Assembly (NCBI GenBank): GCA_964425275.1 | Contig: CAYRLZ010000058.1 | Coordinates: forward strand, 1 to 16,241 | Source of the DNA: CAYRLZ01 sp964425275 | GTDB lineage: Bacteria > Hydrothermota > Tepidihabitantia > Tepidihabitantales > JBDRVQ01 | Direction of reading: 5' to 3' | Length of the DNA: 16,241 nt | Part shown: piece after piece, positions 1 through 6,729 of the stretch | Position numbering within the stretch: position 1 is the stretch's first letter | Layout of the letters: the number at the start of each line of letters is the position of its first letter | Program-made: the position numbers and the translations under genes | The notes under the pieces: generated by a model | Told to the model about the DNA's origin: nothing | The model's input: the letters and a program-made list of their open reading frames with translations, nothing else | Databases searched by the model: none

Positions 1-1
1 G

Positions 2-157
2 TTAACTCCCCGGGAGGAGGTCTTTGCTAAGACCCATATAAGGGATAATCGCTTTTTTGCTTTTCCTCCTCTAATTCTGGATGATTTAGAGGTATTTAGC
101 GATGACCTTCTTTCTAGGTACGATGTCCCCGAACACCACAAAACGCTCAACACTTGA
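2..157 (+). CDS. C-terminal end of an unidentified protein (5' end outside window)
   Basis: An open frame enters the window at base 2 and runs 51 codons to a TGA at 155-157; the other two plus frames are closed early. The residues read like a real soluble protein end: mixed charged and hydrophobic, with an LILDDLEVFSDDLLSRY stretch and a C-terminus ending HHKTLNT. I do not recognise the family. It is followed 15 bases later by the -35 box of the tRNA promoter, with no hairpin terminator between. The start and most of the gene are missing, so no function is proposed. Confidence 0.55.
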   Translation, partial: LTPREEVFAKTHIRDNRFFAFPPLILDDLEVFSDDLLSRYDVPEHHKTLNT

Positions 158-172
158 GGCGCGAAGGGGATA

Positions 173-200
173 TTGACTTTCGGCAAAAGGTTCGTATAAT
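173..200 (+). promoter_or_regulatory. Sigma-70-type promoter for tRNA-Ile
   Basis: The -35 box TTGACT (173-178) and a perfect -10 box TATAAT (195-200) are separated by 16 bases. The expected transcription start is about 207, immediately before the first base of the mature tRNA at 208. The transcript would therefore have almost no 5' leader for RNase P to remove. The same promoter probably also transcribes sppA downstream. Confidence 0.85.
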
Positions 201-207
201 TAAGTAT

Positions 208-280
208 GGGCCTATAGCTCAGTTGGCAGAGCATCCCGCTGATAACGGGAAGGTCAGAGGTTCGATTCCTCTTAGGCCCA
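208..280 (+). tRNA. tRNA-Ile (anticodon GAT)
   Basis: A full cloverleaf can be folded by eye. The acceptor stem GGGCCTA (208-214) pairs perfectly with TAGGCCC (273-279), with discriminator A280. The D stem is GCTC/GAGC (217-220 with 229-232). The anticodon stem TCCCG/CGGGA (234-238 with 246-250) frames loop CTGATAA with anticodon GAT at 241-243. The T stem AGAGG/CCTCT frames TTCGATT. CCA is not encoded, because A280 is followed by TTC, so it must be added by a nucleotidyltransferase. GAT reads ATC and ATT isoleucine codons. Confidence 0.97.
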
Positions 281-305
281 TTCTCTAAACCAAGGGTGAA
301 AGAAT

Positions 306-331
306 CCGCACGCAAAGCGGGACGCAAGTCC
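306..331 (+). other. Two adjacent, partly competing hairpins in the sppA leader
   Basis: In the 56 bases between the tRNA and sppA, CCGC (306-309) can pair with GCGG (317-320) around a seven-base loop. GGAC (320-323) can pair with GTCC (328-331) around a GCAA (GNRA-type) tetraloop. G320 is claimed by both stems, so the full-length versions are mutually exclusive. The second hairpin ends five bases before the sppA ATG, which has no clear Shine-Dalgarno sequence. It could be a translation-control element or a tRNA 3'-processing determinant; function is unknown. Confidence 0.4.
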
Positions 332-336
332 AGAGT

Positions 337-1182
337 ATGAATACCCGAACCCTAACCATTATTGCCATCGTGCTGGCCGGTATTTTCTTCTTTCTTTTCT
401 TTTTTTTAGTTTTTGGACTCTCCTCAATAAATCTCTCTTCTAAGAAGACGATAGCGATTGTTGAGGTGTCAGGACTGATTAGAGACGGGCGGGATATTGT
501 CCGGCAGATTAAAAAATTTACCAAGGCTCCCCAGGTAAAGGCAATCGTTATTCGGATTGATAGCCCGGGTGGGGTTGTAGCCCCGGTGCAGGAGATATAT
601 TATCAGATAAAGGAGGCAAAGAGACAAGGCAAGAAGGTTATTGCCTCAATGGGGTCGGTAGCCGCCTCTGGTGGGTTTTATATCGCCCTGCCTTGTGACA
701 AAATCGTCGCCAACCCGGGGACAATAACTGGTTCAATCGGTGTGATTATGAACTTCCCAAATCTTGAGCAACTCTTCCGAAAATTGGGTATCGGATTTGA
801 GACGATAAAGTCTCAGGAGTATAAAGATATCGGCTCTCCCTTCCGCCCAATGAAACCCAATGAGAAAGACCTGTTAAAAGGAGTTGTGGATAATGTCTAT
901 CAAGAATTTGTTGCAGCCGTGGTTAAGGAAAGAAACCTCCCGCAAAAAAAGGTTGAGGAGATTGCTGACGGCCGGATATTTTCCGGAAAAATGGCTAAGG
1001 AGTTTGGATTGGTAGATACCTTGGGTAGTTTGGAGACCGCAATCGGGATTGCCGCTCAAATGGCCGGGATTAAAGGGGAGCCACCGATAATAAAAGAGAG
1101 GCGGTTATTTATTTGGGAAGGGATTTGGGAAAAGGTCTGGATGCGGCTTACCACCCCAGAATTGCTTTATATCGTTCCTTAA
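337..1182 (+). CDS. sppA: Signal peptide peptidase SppA, S49 family, membrane-anchored
   Basis: 281-residue serine protease that degrades leftover signal peptides in the membrane. Residues 7-27 form a single hydrophobic anchor after a short positive N-terminus. The S49 core follows: IVIRIDSPGG (70-79), then SVAASGGFYIA, where Ser111 is the nucleophile, and TGSIGVI (131-137). Lys163 in SQEYKDIGSP is the general base. The Ser-Lys spacing of 52 residues equals that of Bacillus subtilis SppA (S147/K199), and the length fits the short, single-domain form rather than the doubled E. coli enzyme. The ATG at 337 gives the only complete anchor but has no good ribosome-binding site. It lies 56 bases after tRNA-Ile with no promoter of its own visible, so co-transcription with the tRNA is likely. 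A strong hairpin follows the stop. Confidence 0.93.
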   Translation: MNTRTLTIIAIVLAGIFFFLFFFLVFGLSSINLSSKKTIAIVEVSGLIRDGRDIVRQIKKFTKAPQVKAIVIRIDSPGGVVAPVQEIYYQIKEAKRQGKKVIASMGSVAASGGFYIALPCDKIVANPGTITGSIGVIMNFPNLEQLFRKLGIGFETIKSQEYKDIGSPFRPMKPNEKDLLKGVVDNVYQEFVAAVVKERNLPQKKVEEIADGRIFSGKMAKEFGLVDTLGSLETAIGIAAQMAGIKGEPPIIKERRLFIWEGIWEKVWMRLTTPELLYIVP

Positions 1183-1208
1183 CCAAAAACCAATCAGTCT
1201 AATTAAAA

Positions 1209-1234
1209 AGGAGGGAGGCAAATACCTCCCTCCT
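1209..1234. terminator. Bidirectional intrinsic terminator between convergent genes
   Basis: A perfect inverted repeat, GGAGGGAGG (1210-1218) with CCTCCCTCC (1225-1233), closes a six-base loop; an A-T pair at 1209/1234 extends it. On the minus strand the stem is followed directly by TTTTTAATTAG, a good U-tract, so it should terminate the secA-orf131 transcript strongly. On the plus strand it is followed by TCATCTTCTTTTATT, a weaker tract that may end the sppA transcript 27 bases after its stop codon. Confidence 0.87.
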
Positions 1235-1255
1235 CATCTTCTTTTATTCGCCTCC

Positions 1256-1651
1256 TTATTCTTCGGCTTCTTTTCGGAAGAGTTCGCGATAGGCCTCCCG
1301 TATCTCCTTTTCCGTCGTTTTACACTTCTCATACCATTCTTTCATCTCGTCTTCGGTCGTCAGTTTATCAAATTCGGCGAGGTAATCTTTTAGGGTAGCG
1401 AGCTTAGAGGTAATTTCGTCCATTTTTGCCTTTTCTTCGGGTGTTGGATTAGTAATCTCAGCGGCCTTTTTATTATAACGCGCTTCAAATTTTTCCATCC
1501 GTTTCATTGTCCGGGTTTGGTATGCGGAGTAATCGCGCGCATCCATTCTTCTTCCGGTCGGCGTCGCCCCGCGGCGGGCAATAATCGTAAAGATAACTGC
1601 CAACACTACTATTATGCCGACGATTGCCCAAACGATGGTTCGTGTCTTCAT
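1256..1651 (-). CDS. Small single-pass membrane protein with cytoplasmic-type coiled coil, unknown function
   Basis: 131 residues. A strongly hydrophobic segment (about 7-25) is followed by RR and then a highly charged helical region (about 45-131) rich in Glu, Lys and Met, with little glycine or proline apart from one NPTPEEK break near 67-73. This looks like a membrane anchor plus coiled coil. One cysteine lies near residue 110. The start is well supported: GGAGGG sits about five bases upstream of the ATG. It begins 37 bases after the secA stop on the same strand and ends just before a strong terminator, so it is the second and last gene of a secA operon. I do not recognise a family. A role at the Sec translocon is only an inference from position. 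Confidence 0.8.
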   Translation of the reverse strand: MKTRTIVWAIVGIIVVLAVIFTIIARRGATPTGRRMDARDYSAYQTRTMKRMEKFEARYNKKAAEITNPTPEEKAKMDEITSKLATLKDYLAEFDKLTTEDEMKEWYEKCKTTEKEIREAYRELFRKEAEE

Positions 1652-1688
1652 ATATCCCTCCTTTTTCTAATTAAAAAGTATCTTATAT

Positions 1689-4658
1689 TTACTTATTTCT
1701 TCCACAACATTTCTTATATTTCTTCCCTGAGCCACAAGGGCAGGGAACATTCCGTCCGATGCGCGGCGTCGTGGTAGCCGGGGTCTTTTCTTCCATTGGT
1801 TTTTCACCGGGGGTGGCGGTTAGGGTTGGTTTATAGGCGACAAGCGGTAGGTTGGGTTTTCTTTTCTCTTCGGTCGTGACCACGACGCGGAAGAATAAAG
1901 TTAAACTCTCCCGATGGAAAGAGGCTAAGGTCTCCTTAAACATCGCAAACGACTCCTGTTTATATTCTAAGAGTGGGTCCTTTTGTCCGTAGGCAACCCA
2001 GTTTATCCCTTCCCGTAACAGGTCAATGCCGTAGAGGTGGTCACGCCACCGGGCATCAATCGTCCGTAAGAAGATATAGCGGAAGAAATCGGCAAACTTT
2101 TCTTGTAACTCTTGGCGCCGGTGTTCAAATCGCTCACAAGCAATTTGCAACAGTTTCTCGCGCAAAATCTCCCGCTTCATTTTTGGAATCTCCTCCGAGG
2201 AGATGACAAAGTCAGTGAGAAAGATTAAGCCGAATTCACCGCGCAGGTCATCCCATTGCCAATTCTCTGGGTATTTATCCGTGGTATACTTAGCAATCAT
2301 TTCATCAATCACAAAAGATGCTGACTCAAGAAAGGCGCCCTTCAAATCCTCACCTTTTAGATATTCGTCCCGGAGCCGATAGATAACCTCCCTTTGCTTA
2401 TTCATCACATCGTCAAACTCCAAGAGGTGCTTTCGGATTTCAAAATTACGCATCTCCACCCGTTTCTGAGCATTGGCGATTGCCCTACTGACCAGGGGAT
2501 GTTCCAGTGGTTCCATCTCCTTCTGCCCGAACCGCTCCATAATCCCAATTACCCGGTCCGAGCCAAAGAGTCGCATCAGGTCATCTTCCAGGGAGAGAAA
2601 GAAGCGGGTCGAACCCGGGTCACCCTGGCGGCCGCTGCGGCCCCGGAGTTGGTTATCAATTCTCCGTGCCTCGTGCCTCTCGGTGCCAATAATATATAAA
2701 CCGCAGGGAACGTCGGCCAAACATCTCCCGGGCTCTTCCTCCCAGTAGGCACATCTCCCACCATTCGGGCTATTTATATAACAGATTTCGCCTTTCACTA
2801 CCCCTGGTTCTAACTTTATATCGGTTCCCCTTCCGGCCATATTGGTGGCAATTGTTACCGCACCCTTTCTTCCAGCCTTGGCGACAATCTCCGCCTCCCT
2901 TTGATGGTAGCGGGCATTTAATACCTCATGATTTATTCCTCGTCGTTTTAGCATTCGGGAGATGACTTCGGAAACCTCAACCGAAGTCGTGCCAACGAGG
3001 ATTGGTCGACCAACTTGATGCCACCTTTCAATCTCATCTAAGATTGCCTTATATTTTTCATTCTTTGTCTTATAAATTATATCAGGATAATCAACTCTCC
3101 TTACCGGCTGATTGGTTGGTATCTCTACCACATCCAATTTATAGATATGATAAAATTCTTGGGCCTCGGTGGCCGCGGTACCGGTCATACCAGCTAACTT
3201 CTCATACATCCGGAAATAGTTCTGCAGGGTTATCGTGGCAAAGGTCTGGGTCTCTTCTTGCACCCGCACACCCTCTTTGGCTTCCAATGCCTGATGAATT
3301 CCGTCGGAGAACCGCCTCCCGGGCATTAGCCGCCCAGTAAATTCATCAACAATCACCACCTTTCCCTCCTGAATTATATAGTCAACATCCTTTTCAAAAT
3401 GGTCAAATGCCTTCAAAAGGGCGTGGATTGCCTCCAATTTCTCCATTTTTTTGGCGTAGTTCTCCAATAACTTCTCTTTATAAAATGTCTTTTCCCGGGC
3501 GGATAATTTTTCATCGGCCTCAATCTTCCTTCGCTCGGCATCAAGGTCCGGGACAACAAAGAAATCAGGGTCTTTTAACCGGGTGGTTAAAAACTCCTCG
3601 CCTCTCTTCGTCAAGTGTATGGTATGGTCTTTTTCATCGGTCACATAATACAAATCTTCATCAATTAGATGAAACTTCTTGTCGCGCAAAAATTCCAATT
3701 CGGTTGAGGCAATTAATCTTTTAACCTTGGGGTCCTGCTCCGCCTTTAGGAGTTGTTTATTTTTTGGTGAACCGCGCCTTGCCTGTAAGAACTTTATCCC
3801 GGCCTCCTTTTCCTTGCCTTCTTTTAAGAGTCGCCGCGCCTCGTCAACCAGGCGATTGACCAGAGGTGTCTGCAATGTCCGATACAAATCTCTGATTGCC
3901 GGGGTTAGGTTATCAAATCGCTTCTCGGTTGCCTCCACCGGACCAGAGATGATTAAAGGGGTCCGCGCCTCGTCAATCAGAATACTATCAACCTCATCAA
4001 TTATCGCATAATAATGACCACGCTGGACTTTATCCTCCCAGCGTAAGACCATATTATCCCTAAGGTAATCAAAGCCAAACTCATTATTTGTGCCGTAGGT
4101 AATATCACAATTGTACTGGGGTTTCCTCTCTTCTGGCGTCATTCCCATCTGGATACAGCCGACGGTGAGACCCAATAATTCATAGACCGGCCCCATCCAT
4201 TCCCTATCCCTCTTTGCCAAGTAGTCATTGACGGTTACCAGGTGGACGCCCCTTTTGGTTAAGGCATTAAGGTATAAGGGCATCGTTGCTACCAAGGTTT
4301 TCCCTTCACCGGTCTTCATCTCGGCAATCTTTCCTTCATGGAGAACAACCGCGCCTAAGAGTTGGCAATCAAAAGGCACCATATCCCAAGTTATCTCAAT
4401 ATCGCAGACTGACCATTTTTTACCCAAGAGGCGCCGGCAAGCCTCCTTAACCAAGGCGTAGGCCTCTGGTAAGATATTTTCTAAACTTTCGCCCTCTTTT
4501 ATCCGCTGGATAAAGCCCTCGGTCTTTTTGGGTAAGTCTTCGTCTTTTAGGCTTTTTAGAGATTCCCAGATTTCGTTTATCTGTGAGACGATTGGCCAGA
4601 GCCGATTTAACTCCCGCTCGTTTTTTGTTCCGAATATCTTCTTAATTAAGGTCAGCAT
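1689..4658 (-). CDS. secA: Preprotein translocase ATPase SecA
   Basis: 989-residue motor that pushes unfolded preproteins through SecYEG at the inner membrane. Walker A TGEGKT is at 116-121 with the catalytic lysine at 120, the Walker B/DEVD motif at 221-224, TNMAGRGTDIKL at 605-616 and LRGRSGRQGDPG at 671-682. The preprotein cross-linking domain (about 235-460) carries a charged helical expansion at about 262-420, which largely explains why the protein is longer than the roughly 840-900 residues of E. coli-type SecA. An extra loop with four cysteines (626, 636, 646, 652) interrupts NBD2. The C-terminus ends in a zinc-binding SEC-C tail, with cysteines at 973, 975, 984 and 985. ATG at 4658 has AAGG directly against it and lies only 14 bases after a perfect promoter, so the mRNA is nearly leaderless. 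It is followed by a small membrane protein in the same operon. Confidence 0.98.
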   Translation of the reverse strand: MLTLIKKIFGTKNERELNRLWPIVSQINEIWESLKSLKDEDLPKKTEGFIQRIKEGESLENILPEAYALVKEACRRLLGKKWSVCDIEITWDMVPFDCQLLGAVVLHEGKIAEMKTGEGKTLVATMPLYLNALTKRGVHLVTVNDYLAKRDREWMGPVYELLGLTVGCIQMGMTPEERKPQYNCDITYGTNNEFGFDYLRDNMVLRWEDKVQRGHYYAIIDEVDSILIDEARTPLIISGPVEATEKRFDNLTPAIRDLYRTLQTPLVNRLVDEARRLLKEGKEKEAGIKFLQARRGSPKNKQLLKAEQDPKVKRLIASTELEFLRDKKFHLIDEDLYYVTDEKDHTIHLTKRGEEFLTTRLKDPDFFVVPDLDAERRKIEADEKLSAREKTFYKEKLLENYAKKMEKLEAIHALLKAFDHFEKDVDYIIQEGKVVIVDEFTGRLMPGRRFSDGIHQALEAKEGVRVQEETQTFATITLQNYFRMYEKLAGMTGTAATEAQEFYHIYKLDVVEIPTNQPVRRVDYPDIIYKTKNEKYKAILDEIERWHQVGRPILVGTTSVEVSEVISRMLKRRGINHEVLNARYHQREAEIVAKAGRKGAVTIATNMAGRGTDIKLEPGVVKGEICYINSPNGGRCAYWEEEPGRCLADVPCGLYIIGTERHEARRIDNQLRGRSGRQGDPGSTRFFLSLEDDLMRLFGSDRVIGIMERFGQKEMEPLEHPLVSRAIANAQKRVEMRNFEIRKHLLEFDDVMNKQREVIYRLRDEYLKGEDLKGAFLESASFVIDEMIAKYTTDKYPENWQWDDLRGEFGLIFLTDFVISSEEIPKMKREILREKLLQIACERFEHRRQELQEKFADFFRYIFLRTIDARWRDHLYGIDLLREGINWVAYGQKDPLLEYKQESFAMFKETLASFHRESLTLFFRVVVTTEEKRKPNLPLVAYKPTLTATPGEKPMEEKTPATTTPRIGRNVPCPCGSGKKYKKCCGRNK

Positions 4659-4672
4659 CCTTTATATAATAA

Positions 4673-4701
4673 ATTATACCAGAAATATCAGTTTCTGTCA
4701 A
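4673..4701 (-). promoter_or_regulatory. Consensus sigma-70-type promoter of secA
   Basis: On the minus strand TTGACA (4701-4696) and TATAAT (4678-4673) are both perfect and 17 bases apart, with a TGG just before the -10 box forming an extended -10. The predicted transcription start is near 4666, giving a leader of about eight bases before the secA ATG at 4658. There is no terminator between the upstream LTD/FlgD gene (stop at 4732) and this promoter, so read-through may add to secA expression. Confidence 0.88.
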
Positions 4702-4731
4702 CTCCCCATTCCCCGCACCAAAGATTTTACT

Positions 4732-5934
4732 TTATCTCCTCTTTCCGGCTAAAAGACAACTCCGTTTTACCAACTTCCTCTCTCTCCCCTTTTTGTATTC
4801 AACGGCAACGATATATATCCCCCGGGAAAGCCTTTGGCCATTATCATCTTCACCGCTCCAGAGTAATCGCTTTCCCTTTTCGTATTTACCCTTATGAATC
4901 GTTTTTACCTTTTTGCCTTTCAGGTCAAAGATATCAATCGCCAAATCGCTTCCCTCTTCTAAGGAGAGGGCAATCTCCAAATAGTCATCTCGGCCATCAC
5001 CATCCGGGCTAAAGACCTCAGGAGTGAGCAAAATCGCGTCGGGCAAGAGATTAATAAAATAGGTTATTAAAAGATTATTAGTGGTATCACAATCCCTTTC
5101 GGCGAATAAACGAGCGGTTATCTCTCTCCGACCAAAAGCCAGGCTTTCCCAAGTAAAGGCAAAGGTTGTCTCGCTCTTTGGTCTTAATCCTTCGCCCTCT
5201 ATTCTTTTTATCTCTTTCCCGTCAATCTTAAATACTAATCGCCATCGGCCGCAATCGGTATAAGAGGGGTTTTCCAGTTTTACCCCGATTTCTATCTTCT
5301 CTTGTTTTGTGACCGAGAGGGAGTGAATCTTCGGGTCGCAATAAGTGAGGGTAGAATTTACAAATCCCGGTGTTGAACCAGCCGTATCTAAACATTCTAC
5401 CCAGTTTTCGGTACTATCTGGGGCTTCTGGCTTCACCCGCTCAATAGAAAACCCATCCTTCGTTGCCCGGGGAAAAGAGAAGGTAGAAACAATTGAAGAA
5501 TCCGGGGAGTAGAGGATTAAAGAGTCATTCATCTCCAACCCGTCACCAATCGTCGTATTACCAACGGTAAGGACGATGAGACCTTCGGGAAACCTATAGG
5601 GCATAACATATTCCCCGTTGCCGGTCTGGGTATATTCCAAATCTAAGATTAAGGCATAAGTTTTGGGTGGAAGAAGGGTAGTATTTATTTTAAGGGTTGG
5701 GTATTTTATAAGAATCAAACTGTCCCGCCAGGGGATTATCGTATCTCGGGCGTCAAAATCTGATATTCGCCAAGACAAAAGATTAAAGGTATCCGAGGTG
5801 TTATTATAAATCTCAACGAACTCATTTCTATCTTCTGGGGCACCACCTCCGGTCTTTCCCTTTGGATTGGCCATAACTTCATTGATTAGAATCTCTTGGA
5901 TTAGGATAAGGGGAAAGAAGAACAATGCCGGCAA
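4732..5934 (-). CDS. Secreted or surface protein: lamin-tail domain plus FlgD-like Ig C-terminus
   Basis: About 400 residues. The N-terminus is a hydrophobic export segment (PALFFFPLILIQ). It is followed by a lamin-tail domain (about 14-194) with the hallmark ILINEVMANP and NEFVEIYN motifs, a CARDB-like beta-sandwich (about 200-295, my weakest domain call), and a FlgD-like Ig domain (about 304-400). That domain opens with FSPDGDGRDD, continues through IDIFDLKGKKV and WSGEDDNGQRLSRGIY, and ends in a basic tail. Such tails are common on exported proteins of Bacteroidetes-like and WOR-3-like bacteria. The start is uncertain. TTG at 5934 lacks a Shine-Dalgarno sequence and omits positive residues; in-frame codons upstream read ATA AGA AAA TCC, and a rare ATA start at 5946 would give a textbook signal peptide. 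It lies 22 bases after ssb, probably translationally coupled. The cargo or ligand is unknown. Confidence 0.85.
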   Translation of the reverse strand: MPALFFFPLILIQEILINEVMANPKGKTGGGAPEDRNEFVEIYNNTSDTFNLLSWRISDFDARDTIIPWRDSLILIKYPTLKINTTLLPPKTYALILDLEYTQTGNGEYVMPYRFPEGLIVLTVGNTTIGDGLEMNDSLILYSPDSSIVSTFSFPRATKDGFSIERVKPEAPDSTENWVECLDTAGSTPGFVNSTLTYCDPKIHSLSVTKQEKIEIGVKLENPSYTDCGRWRLVFKIDGKEIKRIEGEGLRPKSETTFAFTWESLAFGRREITARLFAERDCDTTNNLLITYFINLLPDAILLTPEVFSPDGDGRDDYLEIALSLEEGSDLAIDIFDLKGKKVKTIHKGKYEKGKRLLWSGEDDNGQRLSRGIYIVAVEYKKGRERKLVKRSCLLAGKRR

Positions 5935-5956
5935 GGATTTTCTTATGAGACTTTTA

Positions 5957-6379
5957 TTAGAAGGGTAAATCGTCTATATTCTCTTCTGGGATTTCAATCT
6001 CTTCGGGGGGCTCCTCGGTTAACGGTGGAGCGGTCTTATCAAGGATTTGCACCCGGCGCGCCGAGATTTCTACTATGTACTTCTTTACCCCCTGCTGGTC
6101 AGTCCAATCCCGACTGCGTAGCCTCCCCTCAATCAAAACCGCACTGCCCTTCTTCAACCGTTCGCCGCACATCTCTGCACCGCGACTGAAGGTAACGACA
6201 TTAAAGAAACTGGGAACTTCCTTCCATTCTCCGGTCTCTTTATCCTTTATCCGTTCATTGACCGCAATGCGGAAAGAACAGACCGGTGTTCCTTTTGGTG
6301 TGTATTTTAATTCTGGTTCCTGGACTGCCCTACCCAACAGAACAACATAATTAAGTTGCCCCAATCTCAAATCAGCCAT
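5957..6379 (-). CDS. ssb: Single-stranded DNA-binding protein
   Basis: 140-residue OB-fold protein that coats single-stranded DNA during replication and repair. The OB domain spans about 8-114, with N-terminal LNYVVLLGRAVQEPELKYTP, FFNVVTFSRGAE and the GSAVLIEGRLRSRDW strand carrying the DNA-stacking Trp92. A short acidic linker leads to the partner-recruiting tip DDLPF, matching the usual DDDIPF end. ATG at 6379 is preceded by GAGGAGGT at good spacing. It lies 23 bases after rpsF, the classic rpsF-ssb arrangement, but rpsR does not follow; an exported LTD protein does. Confidence 0.97.
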   Translation of the reverse strand: MADLRLGQLNYVVLLGRAVQEPELKYTPKGTPVCSFRIAVNERIKDKETGEWKEVPSFFNVVTFSRGAEMCGERLKKGSAVLIEGRLRSRDWTDQQGVKKYIVEISARRVQILDKTAPPLTEEPPEEIEIPEENIDDLPF

Positions 6380-6402
6380 CTTACCTCCTCAAATGAGAAT
6401 GA

Positions 6403-6684
6403 TTAACACCGGAAAAAACTACTCCTCAATATTTTCTCATTATGCCGGATATTCTCTTTTATCCTCTCTAATGCCTCCGGGTGACAGGCGAACTGAAAGA
6501 TTAAGTAGTAGCCACTATCCTGCTTTTTTATCGGGTGAGAAAATTTCTTCTTCTCTATTTTTTTGATTGTCGGTTCCTGGGTGCCACAGGCAAGAAAAAG
6601 GTTCTTAAATTCGTTGGTTAGGTTATTCATTTGCTCTTCGGAGAACTTTCCGGGCAAAATCAAAACACATTCGTAATTATTCAT
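6403..6684 (-). CDS. rpsF: 30S ribosomal protein S6
   Basis: 93 residues, the usual size for S6, which binds S18 and 16S rRNA in the platform of the small subunit. Recognisable parts are the N-terminal NNYECVLILPGKFSEEQ strand-helix start, the central KKFSHPIKKQDSGYYLIFQF strands with the conserved basic-hydrophobic pattern, and the terminal helix-strand IRHNEKILRSSF. It is the first gene of an rpsF-ssb-LTD operon. No Shine-Dalgarno sequence lies near the ATG; the -10 box is six bases upstream of it, so the transcript should be leaderless. rpsR, the usual partner in this operon, is absent from the window. Confidence 0.95.
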   Translation of the reverse strand: MNNYECVLILPGKFSEEQMNNLTNEFKNLFLACGTQEPTIKKIEKKKFSHPIKKQDSGYYLIFQFACHPEALERIKENIRHNEKILRSSFFRC

Positions 6685-6690
6685 AACTCT

Positions 6691-6718
6691 ATTATAGTTA
6701 ACAACTCTCCTTTGTCAA
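6691..6718 (-). promoter_or_regulatory. Consensus promoter of rpsF-ssb operon, leaderless
   Basis: On the minus strand TTGACA (6718-6713) and TATAAT (6696-6691) are perfect, with a 16-base spacer. The rpsF ATG begins at 6684, six bases after the -10 box, so the expected transcription start falls on or within a base or so of the start codon. The purine run AAGGAGAG inside the spacer lies upstream of the transcription start and cannot act as a ribosome-binding site. Confidence 0.85.
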
Positions 6719-6729
6719 CTCCTTTGGTC

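Noticed and set aside
305..335. Cyclic-di-GMP-I (GEMM) or guanidine-II riboswitch in the sppA leader, suggested by the CACGCAAAG and GGGACGCAA segments
   Set aside because: The two GEMM-like core segments are separated by only one base, so the intervening helix and the rest of the aptamer cannot form. The hairpin loops are not the ACGR tetraloops of guanidine-II.
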